Assembly: GCF_045291395.1 (NCBI RefSeq)
Contig: NZ_CP152342.1
Location: 3,286,001 to 3,350,000 of the forward strand
DNA: 64,000 nt
DNA from: MR-S7 sp000400995
GTDB lineage: Bacteria > Pseudomonadota > Gammaproteobacteria > Burkholderiales > Burkholderiaceae_C
Direction of reading: 5' to 3'
The notes under the pieces are model-generated. The model was not told the DNA's origin. It saw nothing but the letters and a program-made list of their open reading frames with translations, and did not search any database. A program made the position numbers and the translations under genes. This document shows positions 27,693-35,881 of the stretch, in pieces (the stretch's first letter is position 1; the number at the start of each line of letters is the position of its first letter).

Positions 27693-28441
27693 CTCTGCGC
27701 TGCAGCAATAATTTGCAAGAAATCCTGAGCCTTGAGCGAAGCCCCGCCGACCAGCCCGCCGTCGATGTCGGGCTGGGCCAGCAACTGCGCCGCATTGGCA
27801 GCGTTCATGCTGCCGCCGTAGAGTAGCGGCACCTTGTCCGCGCGCTCGGTGGCTGCCGCCAGCTGGGCACGCAGCACCGCATGTACCTGCTGGGCCTGCT
27901 CGGGCGTCGCCGTGCGGCCGGTGCCGATGGCCCAGACGGGCTCATAGGCCACCACGAGCTCGCTCACGCAGTGGCCGACGGCATGGATCACGGCGGCCAG
28001 CTGACGCTTCACCACCGATTCCGTCTGCCCGTCTTCGCGCTCCTGCAGCGTCTCGCCCACGCAGACGATGGGCGTGATGCCCGCCGCCAGCGCCTTCTGT
28101 GCCTTGGCCGCTACCACGGCATCGGTCTCCCCGTGGTACTGGCGGCGTTCGGAGTGCCCGACCAGCACGTAGCGCGCACCGAAGTCGCGCAGCATGCCCG
28201 CGGACACTTCGCCCGTGAACGCACCGCTGTCGTGCTGCGACACATCCTGCGCCGCCAGTGCGATCGGCGAGCCGTCGGCCAGCGACTGCACCTGTGCGAG
28301 ATAAGGCGCGGGCACGGCTACGGCGACGGCGCACGCGGGCGTACCCACGCCCTCGCGCAGCGCCTGCAGCAACGCCGCATTGGCGTCCAGGCTGCCGTTC
28401 ATCTTCCAGTTGCCGGCAATGAGCTTTCTTTTCTGGTTCAT
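27686..28441 (-). CDS. tpiA: Triosephosphate isomerase
   Basis: TpiA interconverts dihydroxyacetone phosphate and glyceraldehyde 3-phosphate in glycolysis and gluconeogenesis. The 251-residue protein shows the N-terminal AGNWKMNG (catalytic Asn/Lys), GHSERRQYHGET (catalytic His), VAYEPVWAIGTGRTATPEQ (catalytic Glu and the flexible loop) and LLYGGSMNAANA. ATG 28441 overlaps the oxidoreductase stop by four bases, so the two are translationally coupled. Confidence 0.96.
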   Translation of the reverse strand: MNQKRKLIAGNWKMNGSLDANAALLQALREGVGTPACAVAVAVPAPYLAQVQSLADGSPIALAAQDVSQHDSGAFTGEVSAGMLRDFGARYVLVGHSERRQYHGETDAVVAAKAQKALAAGITPIVCVGETLQEREDGQTESVVKRQLAAVIHAVGHCVSELVVAYEPVWAIGTGRTATPEQAQQVHAVLRAQLAAATERADKVPLLYGGSMNAANAAQLLAQPDIDGGLVGGASLKAQDFLQIIAAAQSA

Positions 28442-29441
28442 GTCGTCCACGTCAAAACAATCTTGCCCACGTGCGCGTTGGACTCCATCAGCGCATGCGC
28501 CCGGGCCGCATCGGCCGCCGCGAACGTGCTGTGGATGACCGGCTTCACGGTCCCCGACGCCAGGAGCGGCCAGACCTGCTCGCGCAGCGCCTGGGCGATC
28601 GCCCCCTTGAAGGCCACAGGGCGCGGACGCAGCGTGGAGCCCGTGATGGTCAGGCGCTTGCGCAGCACCAGGCCAGCATTGAACTCGGCCTGCAGGCCGC
28701 CCTGGACGGCGATGATGACTACGCGCCCGTCCTCCGCCAAGCACTCCACCTCGCGCGCCACATAGGAGCCCGCAACCATGTCGAGTACCACGTCCACGCC
28801 ACGGCCTTCGGTGATGCGCCGCGTCTCGGCGACGAAGTCCTGCGTCTTGTAGTTGATGGCATGGTGCGCGCCCAGCGCCAAGCACGCCGCGCACTTGTCG
28901 TCGCTGCCTGCGGTGACGATGACGGTCGCGCCCCGCGCGCGCGCCAGCTGGATGGCAGTGACGCCGATGCCGCTGCTGCCCCCTGCACCAGCAGGGTCTC
29001 GCCCGGCTGCAGCCGGGCACGGTCGAAGACATTGCTCCAGACCGTGAAGAAGGTTTCAGGCAGCGAGGCGGCCTCCACGTCGCTGAGGCCTTCCGGCACC
29101 GGCAGGCACTGGGGCACGGGCGCCACGCACCACTGCGCGTAGCCGCCGCCAGCCACCAGCGCGCACACGCGGTCGCCTACGCGCAGGCCTGCCTGCGCCA
29201 TGGCCTCGGAATCGCCCGCCTCCACCACGCCGGCCACTTCCAGGCCGGGCAGATCCGACACGCCGGGCGGAGGAGCATAGTTCCCCTTGCGCTGCAGCAC
29301 GTCGGGACGGTTCACACCGCTGGCCGCAACGCGGATCAGCAGCTCTCCCGGCCCCGGCCGGGGCACCGGTCGCTCGCCCAGGCGCAACCCTTCGGGCGGC
29401 CCGAATGCCGCGATCTCCACGGCTTGCATCACAGTCGTCAT
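28438..29441 (-). CDS. NAD(P)H quinone oxidoreductase, PIG3/zinc-independent MDR family (frameshifted near 28980)
   Basis: This medium-chain dehydrogenase/reductase-like enzyme probably reduces quinones with NAD(P)H. The N-terminal half reads PGPGELLIRVAASGVNRPDVLQRKG, LEVAGVVEAG and ASLPETFFTVWSNVFDRA, typical of the PIG3/QorB group. At LLVQG the frame is lost. Adding one base to a run of five (plus-strand C5 at 28979-28983) restores GSSGIGVTAIQLARARGA and the C-terminal half to the stop at 28438. The full protein would be about 334 residues. ATG 29441 is preferred; TTG 29459 is possible. The shift is probably an under-called homopolymer. Confidence 0.82.
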
Positions 29442-29457
29442 GGCTTGGACTTTGCTC

Positions 29458-29515
29458 AATTAAGGGCTACAGCGCTTATTCAGCAAGCGCTGGCAGCTCC
29501 TTTATCAATAGCAAA
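29458..29515. repeat. Family A repeat between the oxidoreductase and pnp
   Basis: On the minus strand GAGCTGCCAGCGCTTGCTG is followed by AATAAGCGCTGTAGCCC and an A/T-rich tail. AGCGCTT and AAGCGCT pair as a hairpin. It fills the short gap below the end of pnp. Confidence 0.65.
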
Positions 29516-29521
29516 CGGTTT

Positions 29522-31762
29522 TCAGCCGTTCATCTGGCCAGAAGCCGTTCCGGCTTCAGGTGCCTGCTGCTGTTGCTGCTCAGAGGGACCATTGCCGTTG
29601 TCACGGCGCGGGCCACGCTCACCGCGTTCGCCACGCTCGGCGGGCGCGGGACGGCCGCTGTCACCCGCAGGACGCTCGGCCAGGGCCTTCATGGACAGCT
29701 TCACGCGGCCCTTTTCGTCGGTCTCGAGCACCTTGACCTTGACCACCTGGCCTTCCTGCAGGTAGTCACTGACTTTCTCCACGCGCTCATGGGCGATCTG
29801 GCTGATGTGCAGCAGGCCATCCTTGCCGGGCAGCAGGTTGATGAGGGCGCCGAAGTCCAGGATCTTCGTGACCGGGCCTTCGTAGATCTTGCCCACCTCG
29901 ACCTCGGCCGTGATCTCTTCGATGCGGCGCTTGGCCTCGTCGGCCTTGGCGGCTTCGGTGGCGGCGATGGTGATGGTGCCGTCTTCCTCGATGTTGATCT
30001 GGCAGCCGGTCTCGTCCGTCAGTGCGCGGATGGTGGCGCCGCCCTTGCCGATCACGTCGCGGATCTTCTCGGGGTTGATCTTCATCGTGTAGAGCTTGGG
30101 TGCGAAGCTGCTGATCTCGGTCTTGGCCTCGCCCATGGCTTCCTGCATCTTGCCCAGGATGTGCATGCGCGCCTCCTTGGCCTGGGCCAGGGCGACCTGC
30201 ATGATTTCCTTGGTGATGCCCTGGATCTTGATGTCCATCTGCAGGGCGGTGATGCCGTTGGTCGTGCCAGCCACCTTGAAGTCCATGTCGCCCAGGTGGT
30301 CCTCGTCGCCCAGGATGTCGGTCAGCACGGCGAAGCGGTTGTCTTCCTTGATCAGGCCCATGGCGATGCCGGCCACGTGTGCCTTCATGGGCACGCCGGC
30401 ATCCATCAGCGACAGGCAGCCGCCGCAGACCGAGGCCATCGACGAGGAACCGTTGGATTCGGTGATCTCGGACACCACGCGGATCGTATAGGGGAACTCG
30501 TCCTTGCTCGGCAGGCAGGCCACCAGGGCACGCTTGGCCAGGCGGCCGTGGCCGACTTCGCGGCGCTTGGTCGAACCCATGCGGCCGACTTCGCCGGTGG
30601 CGAAGGGAGGCATGTTGTAGTGGAACAGGAAACGGTCTTCGAACTCGCCAGCCAGTGCGTCGATGCGCTGGGCATCGCGCTCGGTGCCCAGCGTGGAGAT
30701 CACCAGCGCCTGCGTCTCGCCGCGTGTGAACAGCGCCGAGCCGTGGGTGCGCGGCAGCACGGAATTGCGGATCTCGATGGGGCGCACGGTGCGCGTGTCG
30801 CGGCCGTCGATACGCGGCTCGCCGGCCAGGATCTGGCTGCGCACGATCTTGGCTTCGATGTCGAACAGCAGGGCCTCGACCTTGACAGCGTCGAAGTCGG
30901 CGCCCTCGGCCTTCAGCGATTCCAGCACCGAAGCCGAGGCTTCGCGCAGGGCCTGCGTACGGGCCTGCTTGCTGCGGATCTGGTAGGCGGCGCGCAGCTT
31001 TTCTTCAGCCAGTTGCGTGACCTTGGCGATGAACGGCTCATCCTTGGCAGGAGGCTGCCAGTCCCACACTGGCTTGCCCGCGTCGCGCACCAGCTCATGG
31101 ATGGCGTTGATGGCGACCTTGCCCTGCTCGTGGCCGAACACCACGGCGCCCAGCATCACGTCTTCGGTCAGTTGCTGCGCCTCGGACTCGACCATCAGCA
31201 CGGCAACCTCGGTGCCCGCGACGACCAGGTCCATCTGCGAGTTCTTGCGCGCCGTCTGGCCGGGGTTCAGCACGTATTCGCCGTTGATATAGCCCACGCG
31301 CGCGGCACCGATCGGGCCGTTGAACGGGATGCCGGAGATGGACAGCGCGGCGCTCACGGCGATCATGGCGGCGATGTCGGCATCCACTTCAGGGTTCAGC
31401 GAGATGGTGTGGATGACCACATGCACCTCGTTGTAGAAGCCTTCGGGGAACAGCGGACGGATCGGGCGGTCGATCAGGCGGCTGGTCAGCGTCTCCAGCT
31501 CGCTGGGCTTAGCCTCGCGCTTGAAGAAACTGCCGGGAATCTTGCCTGCGGCGTAGGTCTTCTCGATGTAGTCCACCGTCAGGGGGAAGAAGTCCTGGCC
31601 GGGCTTGGCGGTCTTGGAGCCGACGACCGTGGCCAGCACCACGGTGTCGTCGATGTTGACCAGCACGGCGCCGGAGGCCTGGCGGGCGATTTCGCCCGTT
31701 TCCATCACGACGGTCTTGTCGCCCCACTGGAACGACTTGGTGACTTTGTTGAAAATGCTCAT
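29522..31762 (-). CDS. pnp: Polyribonucleotide nucleotidyltransferase (PNPase)
   Basis: PNPase degrades RNA 3' to 5' with phosphate and is part of the degradosome. The 746-residue protein has two RNase PH-like domains (for example FNGPIGAARVGYINGEY and RTHGSALFTRGETQALV), a linking helical region, a KH domain (IRDVIGKGGATIRALTDETG) and an S1 domain (GPVTKILDFGALINLLPGKDGL). The C-terminal tail is Arg/Gly/Gln-rich, ending QQQQQAPEAGTASGQMNG. It lies below rpsO with the rpsO terminator in between, the usual rpsO-pnp arrangement. Confidence 0.97.
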   Translation of the reverse strand: MSIFNKVTKSFQWGDKTVVMETGEIARQASGAVLVNIDDTVVLATVVGSKTAKPGQDFFPLTVDYIEKTYAAGKIPGSFFKREAKPSELETLTSRLIDRPIRPLFPEGFYNEVHVVIHTISLNPEVDADIAAMIAVSAALSISGIPFNGPIGAARVGYINGEYVLNPGQTARKNSQMDLVVAGTEVAVLMVESEAQQLTEDVMLGAVVFGHEQGKVAINAIHELVRDAGKPVWDWQPPAKDEPFIAKVTQLAEEKLRAAYQIRSKQARTQALREASASVLESLKAEGADFDAVKVEALLFDIEAKIVRSQILAGEPRIDGRDTRTVRPIEIRNSVLPRTHGSALFTRGETQALVISTLGTERDAQRIDALAGEFEDRFLFHYNMPPFATGEVGRMGSTKRREVGHGRLAKRALVACLPSKDEFPYTIRVVSEITESNGSSSMASVCGGCLSLMDAGVPMKAHVAGIAMGLIKEDNRFAVLTDILGDEDHLGDMDFKVAGTTNGITALQMDIKIQGITKEIMQVALAQAKEARMHILGKMQEAMGEAKTEISSFAPKLYTMKINPEKIRDVIGKGGATIRALTDETGCQINIEEDGTITIAATEAAKADEAKRRIEEITAEVEVGKIYEGPVTKILDFGALINLLPGKDGLLHISQIAHERVEKVSDYLQEGQVVKVKVLETDEKGRVKLSMKALAERPAGDSGRPAPAERGERGERGPRRDNGNGPSEQQQQQAPEAGTASGQMNG

Positions 31763-31782
31763 GGTTCAGCTCCTTGCTTCCA

Positions 31783-31832
31783 TATTGATAGCTGGTCGCG
31801 CTTGACCAGCAAGGGATGGAGTGCAATTGAAG
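31783..31832. repeat. Family A repeat upstream of pnp
   Basis: TTGATAGCTGGTCGCGCTTG is followed by ACCAGCAAGG and GGAGTGCAATT. CTGGT and ACCAG form the hairpin arms. It sits 20 bases above the pnp start, in its 5' leader. Confidence 0.6.
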
Positions 31833-31913
31833 AACACGATGCCATTCCAGTGATCCTGCCCCGGCAAGGCCATTGGAATGACACAGCTTCGCTCTGCGAT
31901 TGCGACTCCGAAG

Positions 31914-31955
31914 TAAAAAACGCCTGAGCTAGTCCACACTAACCCAGGCGTTTTG
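31914..31955 (-). terminator. Rho-independent terminator of rpsO
   Basis: On the minus strand AACGCCTG pairs with CAGGCGTT, followed by a run of six T. It lies 15 bases below the rpsO stop, upstream of pnp, so pnp is expressed by read-through or from its own promoter. Confidence 0.8.
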
Positions 31956-31969
31956 GCATGCCGGCGTGC

Positions 31970-32236
31970 TTACTTGCGCAGGCCCAGCTTGGCGATCAGC
32001 GCCGTGTAGCGGTCAGCGTCCTTGGCCTTCAGGTAGTCCAGCAGCTTGCGGCGGCGGCTCACCATGCGCAGCAGGCCGCGGCGACCGTGGTGGTCCTTGG
32101 CGTGCTGCTTGAAGTGGGGGGTCAGCTCGTTGATACGGGCCGTGAGCAGGGCCACCTGCACTTCGGGGCTGCCCGTGTCGCTGGCGGAACGGGCGTTGGC
32201 CTTGACGACTTCTGCCTTGACGGAGGATGCGATCAT
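31970..32236 (-). CDS. rpsO: 30S ribosomal protein S15
   Basis: S15 is a primary binder of 16S rRNA in 30S assembly. The 88-residue length is exact for the family. The hallmark region DTGSPEVQVALLTARINELT and KDHHGRRGLLRMVSRRRKLLDYL are present. ATG 32236 is chosen for the standard N-terminus. The open frame upstream to 32374 is leader sequence. Confidence 0.97.
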   Translation of the reverse strand: MIASSVKAEVVKANARSASDTGSPEVQVALLTARINELTPHFKQHAKDHHGRRGLLRMVSRRRKLLDYLKAKDADRYTALIAKLGLRK

Positions 32237-32344
32237 GATTTTTCCTTGATTGAGAGACAGGGCGCACAGCCCGATCCCGGTTCTACTTGCGCCGGAGGCT
32301 GGAAGGGCCGCCAACGTGCGTCTTGCACCATGCAAAACCGGTCG

Positions 32345-32350
32345 ATTATA
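32345..32350 (-). promoter_or_regulatory. Probable rpsO promoter -10 element
   Basis: A perfect TATAAT lies on the minus strand about 110 bases upstream of rpsO. TGGGAC 17 bases above it would be a weak -35. A long leader is normal for rpsO, which is autoregulated by S15 in other bacteria. Confidence 0.55.
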
Positions 32351-32447
32351 CCGCCAGTCGTTTTTTCGTCCCATCCGGGGTGGTCCCCGCCCCTTTCAGA
32401 GCCGCACATCTGCAAGATGGCTGCTTCAGCCATTCTCCGGGTACGCC

Positions 32448-32726
32448 ATGACCACAATGAACCTTTCGCTCTCCGCCACCCGCCTCTTGGGGGCAGCAGC
32501 CATCCTCTCCGTGGCATGCATGGCCGACATCGCACATGCCGTGACCAAGAAGACCCGCGAAGCGCAAAGCAGTGCTGCATCCGCACCGAAGAAGTCCCGC
32601 TCCGTCAAGATCAAGCAGCAGCAAAACCACTCCGGCGAAACCACTGCCGAGCGAGACCGCAGGCTCTACCGAGAATGCAAGGGCATGCCGAACGCGGGCG
32701 CCTGCCTGGGCTACACCAGCCGCTGA
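32448..32726 (+). CDS. Small secreted or periplasmic protein, function unknown
   Basis: The 92-residue protein has a signal peptide (SATRLLGAAAILSVACMADI ending AHA) with a likely cleavage after AHA near residue 30. The mature part is basic and Gln/Lys-rich, then ERDRRLYRECKGMPNAGACL with two cysteines that could form a disulfide. I recognise no domain; similar small proteins are common in Comamonadaceae. ATG 32448 or 32457 could be the start. It is divergent from rpsO and ends 146 bases before the tRNA-Arg. Confidence 0.65.
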   Translation: MTTMNLSLSATRLLGAAAILSVACMADIAHAVTKKTREAQSSAASAPKKSRSVKIKQQQNHSGETTAERDRRLYRECKGMPNAGACLGYTSR

Positions 32727-32831
32727 CAGCGGGCCCTTTTCCCGTGAGCGCAGAAAAAACTGCGCTACAATCCATCCCATCGTCACGATGCCGATCCGCA
32801 GAAACTCTGCAATCCCAACAAGTGGCGATTT

Positions 32832-32862
32832 TTGAAATAGCGTGAAAACTTCGTGCTATAAT
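32832..32862 (+). promoter_or_regulatory. Promoter of tRNA-Arg
   Basis: A perfect -10 TATAAT (32857-32862) lies 10 bases before the tRNA. TTGAAA at 32832 is the best -35, with a rather long 19-base spacer. Confidence 0.7.
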
Positions 32863-32872
32863 TCAAAGCTTA

Positions 32873-32949
32873 GCGGCTGTAGCTCAGCTGGATAGAGTAC
32901 TTGGCTACGAACCAAGGGGTCGTGGGTTCGATTCCTGCCAGCCGCACCA
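32873..32949 (+). tRNA. tRNA-Arg(ACG), prophage attachment gene
   Basis: A 77-base tRNA with encoded CCA. The acceptor stem pairs GCGGCTG with CAGCCGC, the D arm has TAGCTCAGCTGGATAGAG, the anticodon stem CTTGG/CCAAG closes the loop CTACGAA with anticodon ACG, and the T arm is GTGGGTTCGATTCCTGC. It remains intact at the left prophage border, its 3' part being duplicated at the right border. Confidence 0.95.
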
Positions 32950-32992
32950 AACGGTAAGCCCTGGAACTGCAAGGTTCCAGGGCTTTTTCGTT
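32903..32992 (+). repeat. attL of the prophage (3' half of tRNA-Arg plus its terminator)
   Basis: Ninety bases beginning in the anticodon arm (GGCTACGAACC) and running through the tRNA 3' end and its terminator are repeated at 41333-41421 with a single missing C. These are the direct-repeat borders left by tyrosine-recombinase integration. Confidence 0.9.
32956..32988 (+). terminator. tRNA-Arg rho-independent terminator
   Basis: CCCTGGAAC and GTTCCAGGG form a perfect 9-bp stem with loop TGCAAG, followed by CTTTTT. It is part of the attachment core, and a second copy lies at 41385-41417. Confidence 0.85.
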
Positions 32993-33063
32993 TCCAGGAC
33001 CGAGGGGCCTAGCCTCACGCTTTGCGTAAGTTTTTGCGTGACTTTCCCAGGCCACGCACCCTT

Positions 33064-34191
33064 TCAGCCGTTGACCACCCGCAGGAGAGTGGTTCGGTCG
33101 AAGGTCTCTTTCACCTTGTTGGCCATCTCGACCAGGCGGGCGATGGTGGCCGTCGCGTAGTGCTGCGGCATCCCCTCGATCGCGTGGCCGAGCAGCAGGG
33201 CTCGGTCCTCTTCCGACACGCCGGCATCGCGCAGCCGCTGGGCAAAGGTGTGCCGCAAGTCATGCACGCGCATGCGCTCCAGACCCGCCCCTGCCCTCGC
33301 GTTCTGGAAACCCGTGTTGTTCATGGTGGCGATCGGCCGGTAGGCCATTTCCGGCGCCAGGTGGTGGTTCTTCACCCTCTCCCGGCGGTACACGAACACG
33401 AACTGCGGGTGCATGCCCCGGCAGCTCTGCACGATCTTCCAGGCCACGTCGTTCAAGATCAGCACATGGGTGCGGTTCGTCTTGAACTCGGCCGGGGGGA
33501 TCACAAACACACTGCGGCCCAAATCCGGCACAGGCCGCTCCCATTCCCATCGCAGCCTGCAGACATTGGCATCGCGCGCCCCGGTATTCAGGTCGAACAA
33601 CACCATGTTCTGCAAATGCTCCGGCAAGCGGCGCATCAGCGATGCCTGCTCCTGCCACGTGATGGGGTACGGTTGCCGCCGTGCGGCGTTCTCGTCCAGC
33701 ATCTCGATCAGCGGCGCGGTGGCCAGCCACGGTTTGCCGTTGGAACGCCACAGGCGGGCAGCACGGTTCAAGATCGTGCGCGCCACCTCCAGCGTTCGGT
33801 TCACCGTGGACGGCTTCACCTCGTCCTCATCCAGTCGTTCATCGACAAAAGCCTGTAGAGAGTCGTTGCACACATCGGCGAGAGCCATGCTGCCAATATG
33901 AGGCAGCAGCAGATCCACGTGATAGGCCACCGTCTCCAGTGACCGCAATGCCTTTCGCTGGCACTCGATCAGGTACTTTTGTGCAGCAGCCGCAAACAGT
34001 TGCTGATCGCCACATCGAAGTTGGTTTTCCCGATAGGCGTCGATCTCGGCTTGGCGTTCTCGGAGCCAAGCTTCCGCGTCGTCCTGGGAGACCTTGCCGA
34101 GCCGCTCGAAGATCCGCGTGCCCCGATAGCGCTTATCGACGCTCCGGCTCCCATCGCTGGCAAGCTGGATGCCTTTCGTCCTAGTTCGCAT
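33064..34191 (-). CDS. int: Tyrosine recombinase / prophage integrase
   Basis: This integrase would catalyse site-specific insertion at the tRNA-Arg. The 375-residue protein has an N-terminal arm-binding and SAM-like core-binding region and a C-terminal catalytic domain with LNTGARDANVCRLRW (first Arg), RVHDLRHTFAQRL (His/Arg box), LLGHAIEGMPQHYAT (His and nucleophile Tyr). All catalytic residues appear present. It reads toward attL, 72 bases from the border, the usual placement of phage integrases. Confidence 0.93.
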   Translation of the reverse strand: MRTRTKGIQLASDGSRSVDKRYRGTRIFERLGKVSQDDAEAWLRERQAEIDAYRENQLRCGDQQLFAAAAQKYLIECQRKALRSLETVAYHVDLLLPHIGSMALADVCNDSLQAFVDERLDEDEVKPSTVNRTLEVARTILNRAARLWRSNGKPWLATAPLIEMLDENAARRQPYPITWQEQASLMRRLPEHLQNMVLFDLNTGARDANVCRLRWEWERPVPDLGRSVFVIPPAEFKTNRTHVLILNDVAWKIVQSCRGMHPQFVFVYRRERVKNHHLAPEMAYRPIATMNNTGFQNARAGAGLERMRVHDLRHTFAQRLRDAGVSEEDRALLLGHAIEGMPQHYATATIARLVEMANKVKETFDRTTLLRVVNG

Positions 34192-34403
34192 GAAATTGCT
34201 CCTTTCTCGGTGCGACTAGGGCGCCCACGAGACTCTTTATAGCGGTTCGCCCAGGCATCCAGTTCCAGGCGGTCGAACGCCTTGCCACGCTTGCCGATGG
34301 GAATTCCCGTCAGGTGCGGCCGAACCTCGGCCGTGAACCGGTTGCGATCCATGGCGAGGTAGGCAGGTGCCTTGCTAACGCGTATGAACCTCGGTTCAGC
34401 CAT
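33969..34403 (-). CDS. Excisionase-like small DNA-binding protein
   Basis: The first 75 residues (MAEPRFIRVSKAPAYLAMDR..., then RPHLTGIPIGKRGKAFDRLE and LDAWANRYKESRGRP) look like a winged-helix/AlpA-type excisionase found directly upstream of integrases in betaproteobacterial prophages. ATG 34403 overlaps the restored rha stop. The frame stays open 223 bases into the integrase gene, ending at 33969. The last 70 residues are low-complexity Ser/Arg/Ala and are probably not native, so a frameshift or lost stop near the int start is likely. Confidence 0.55.
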   Translation of the reverse strand: MAEPRFIRVSKAPAYLAMDRNRFTAEVRPHLTGIPIGKRGKAFDRLELDAWANRYKESRGRPSRTEKGAISCELGRKASSLPAMGAGASISAIGARGSSSGSARSPRTTRKLGSENAKPRSTPIGKTNFDVAISNCLRLLHKST

Positions 34404-34979
34404 CGGCAAGCCCTCCATGCGCAAGAAGGGCTGGAGCATCGGAGCCCAGCAACTGTTCGGCGCTCTCGGTGGGAATGCCGAGGGCGTCATTGATCTGTCG
34501 CAGTTGCCAATACAAGTTGCGCTGGGCATGGGGTTGGTCTCTTGGACCAAAGCGGCCATGGTGGAGCGGCTTTGCTTCATCAGTACCATCTTGGAGCGCA
34601 GCTTGATCCCGTTGCGGAATTCTTTCTGGCTGTAGAGCGGCGCCACGTACAGCGCCCGCAGCTTGGCTTCCATAGCGTTGAAGGTGGTGATATAGGCCAC
34701 CTTCCAGCGCATGGCCTCCTTGCCGGTAAACCCCATGGCCAGCAAAGCGAACCCATCACGGGTGATGTGGTACATCGGCTCATCGCGCAAGGCCCCCTTG
34801 GGGCCAGGAACCCGGTTGATCGTCAGCTCAAAATTGAGCCGACGATAGTCGTCCGGAATCTCTAGATTTTGGATGGCTCGGATCACGTTTTTGTGCAGCT
34901 TGCCGAAATGCGCGGCCACTTGCAGGCTGGTGGCGGTGATCTGGCCGGCTCAGGCTTCCAGGGCTGGAGAGGTGACCAT
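34396..34979 (-). pseudogene. rha: Rha-family phage regulatory protein, broken by a stop and a frameshift
   Basis: The core of the Rha domain is clear: VAAHFGKLHKNVIRAIQNLE, MYHITRDGFALLAMGFTGK and RWKVAYITTFNAMEAKL. The natural start appears to be ATG 34979 (MVTSPALEA), but an in-frame TGA at 34952-34950 interrupts it. Downstream, near 34545, one base is missing. In the corrected frame translation continues RDQPHAQRNLYWQLRQINDA to a TGA at 34396 that overlaps the excisionase-like start. Rha proteins interfere with host or phage regulation. Here it is probably dead, or expressed only from GTG 34919. Confidence 0.7.
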
Positions 34980-35046
34980 CGGTTGGCGCATCATGCTGCC
35001 ACCGCCTTTCCCACCGCTGCGGCGCGGGCTGGGCCGCGCCGTGGAT

Positions 35047-35295
35047 TCAGGGGTACAAGCTGGGCACGCGCCCTTCGCTCAAGCTTTCCAGATCGCTGGC
35101 GATCTGTTGCAGGTACGCCGTCATGGGGTGCAGCAGACCCGCCAGCATCCCGGTATGGCCGGGGGTGTTGAGCATCACCGCGATGCCCTCGGGCAGAAAG
35201 GCCAGTGCCTCGGCCAAGTTGCGCAGGTCGGTCTTGCGATTGATGAGTACGTCTTGCACTGCCAGGGGCAGTTTGCCGGGAAGGGTTTGAGCCAT
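35047..35295 (-). CDS. Hypothetical prophage protein
   Basis: The 82-residue protein (MAQTLPGKLPLAVQDVLINR..., ending LSEGRVPSLYP) is acidic and mostly helical in appearance, without membrane segments or a recognised domain. A strong AGGAGG lies seven bases before ATG 35295, the best ribosome site in the element, which supports it. It lies upstream of rha in the same direction and is probably in the early left operon. Confidence 0.6.
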   Translation of the reverse strand: MAQTLPGKLPLAVQDVLINRKTDLRNLAEALAFLPEGIAVMLNTPGHTGMLAGLLHPMTAYLQQIASDLESLSEGRVPSLYP

Positions 35296-35306
35296 GATGT
35301 GGCCTC

Positions 35307-35585
35307 CTAAGCTTTCGGTTTGCAACAACCGTCGCACCCGCTTCCAAACGGGGGCGGCGGCTCGATGGGTTGGAAGACCGGGAAAGCTTGCGCAAACCGG
35401 CAGGGCTTGCGCCCTCCCACCGAGCCACCATAAAACTGGAGGCATAAATAGAGAGAGCCGCTGACCTTGGCGGTTCCATGCGGCTCTTGCCGCAAACTTT
35501 CGACAGGCTTCCAAACCCGGCTGCGCCTTTTTCGCGCAGCGGGCGCAGTGTAGTCCCATTCAGGCTTGGCGCAAAGCCCTTGCAT
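35307..35585 (-). CDS. Possible small Cys-rich prophage ORF
   Basis: An open frame of 92 codons with aromatic and Cys-rich content (AKVSGSLYLCLQFYGGSVGG, ending GCDGCCKPKA). It fills the otherwise gene-free region between brnT and the gene at 35295. No ribosome site is seen before its ATG, which overlaps the candidate -35 of the brnT promoter. It may instead be a leader or noncoding transcript. The gene-free interval also contains a GC-rich hairpin (GAGAGCCGC with GCGGCTCTTG). Confidence 0.3.
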   Translation of the reverse strand: MQGLCAKPEWDYTAPAARKRRSRVWKPVESLRQEPHGTAKVSGSLYLCLQFYGGSVGGRKPCRFAQAFPVFQPIEPPPPFGSGCDGCCKPKA

Positions 35586-35608
35586 CCCAATTTAATTGGA
35601 GTTACAAT
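35580..35608 (+). promoter_or_regulatory. brnT promoter with embedded palindromic operator
   Basis: TTGCAT (35580) and TACAAT (35603) are separated by 17 bases, a good sigma70 spacing. Between them lies the perfect palindrome CCAATT-T-AATTGG (35587-35599). Such placement fits repression by the BrnA antitoxin, whose family has ribbon-helix-helix DNA binding. Confidence 0.6.
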
Positions 35609-35614
35609 AAATTC

Positions 35615-35881
35615 ATGCAAATCGAGTTCGACGCCGACAAGAGAGAGAAGACCCTTGCCGAACGTGGACTCGATTTCGCCGATGCAGCGCAAGTGTTCGC
35701 CACCGCCACGGTGAGCTTCCCCGACCGGCGGCAAGACTATGGCGAAGACCGGTTCAACACCATCGGTTACCTGGACGGGCGCATGGTCGTCATCGCCTGG
35801 ACACCGCGCGGCGCGGTTCGCCGCATCATCAGCATGAGGAAAGCCAATGAACGGGAACAAGCGCGCTACAGCCAAGCCTGA
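35615..35881 (+). CDS. brnT: BrnT-family toxin (type II toxin-antitoxin)
   Basis: BrnT toxins are small RelE-like ribonucleases. The 88-residue protein has the DUF497 pattern: IEFDADKREKTLAERGLDF, then DYGEDRFNTIGYLDGRMVVI, and the C-terminal AVRRIISMRKANEREQARY, all typical of BrnT. It overlaps the antitoxin gene by 35 bases, toxin first, as is usual for brnTA. The start ATG 35615 has no clear ribosome site and lies only about seven bases after the candidate -10. Confidence 0.87.
   Translation: MQIEFDADKREKTLAERGLDFADAAQVFATATVSFPDRRQDYGEDRFNTIGYLDGRMVVIAWTPRGAVRRIISMRKANEREQARYSQA

Noticed and set aside
29405..31927. An 840-codon plus-strand open frame
   Set aside because: Antisense to pnp; its composition is Leu/Gly/Asp/His shadow sequence and it shows no family motif.
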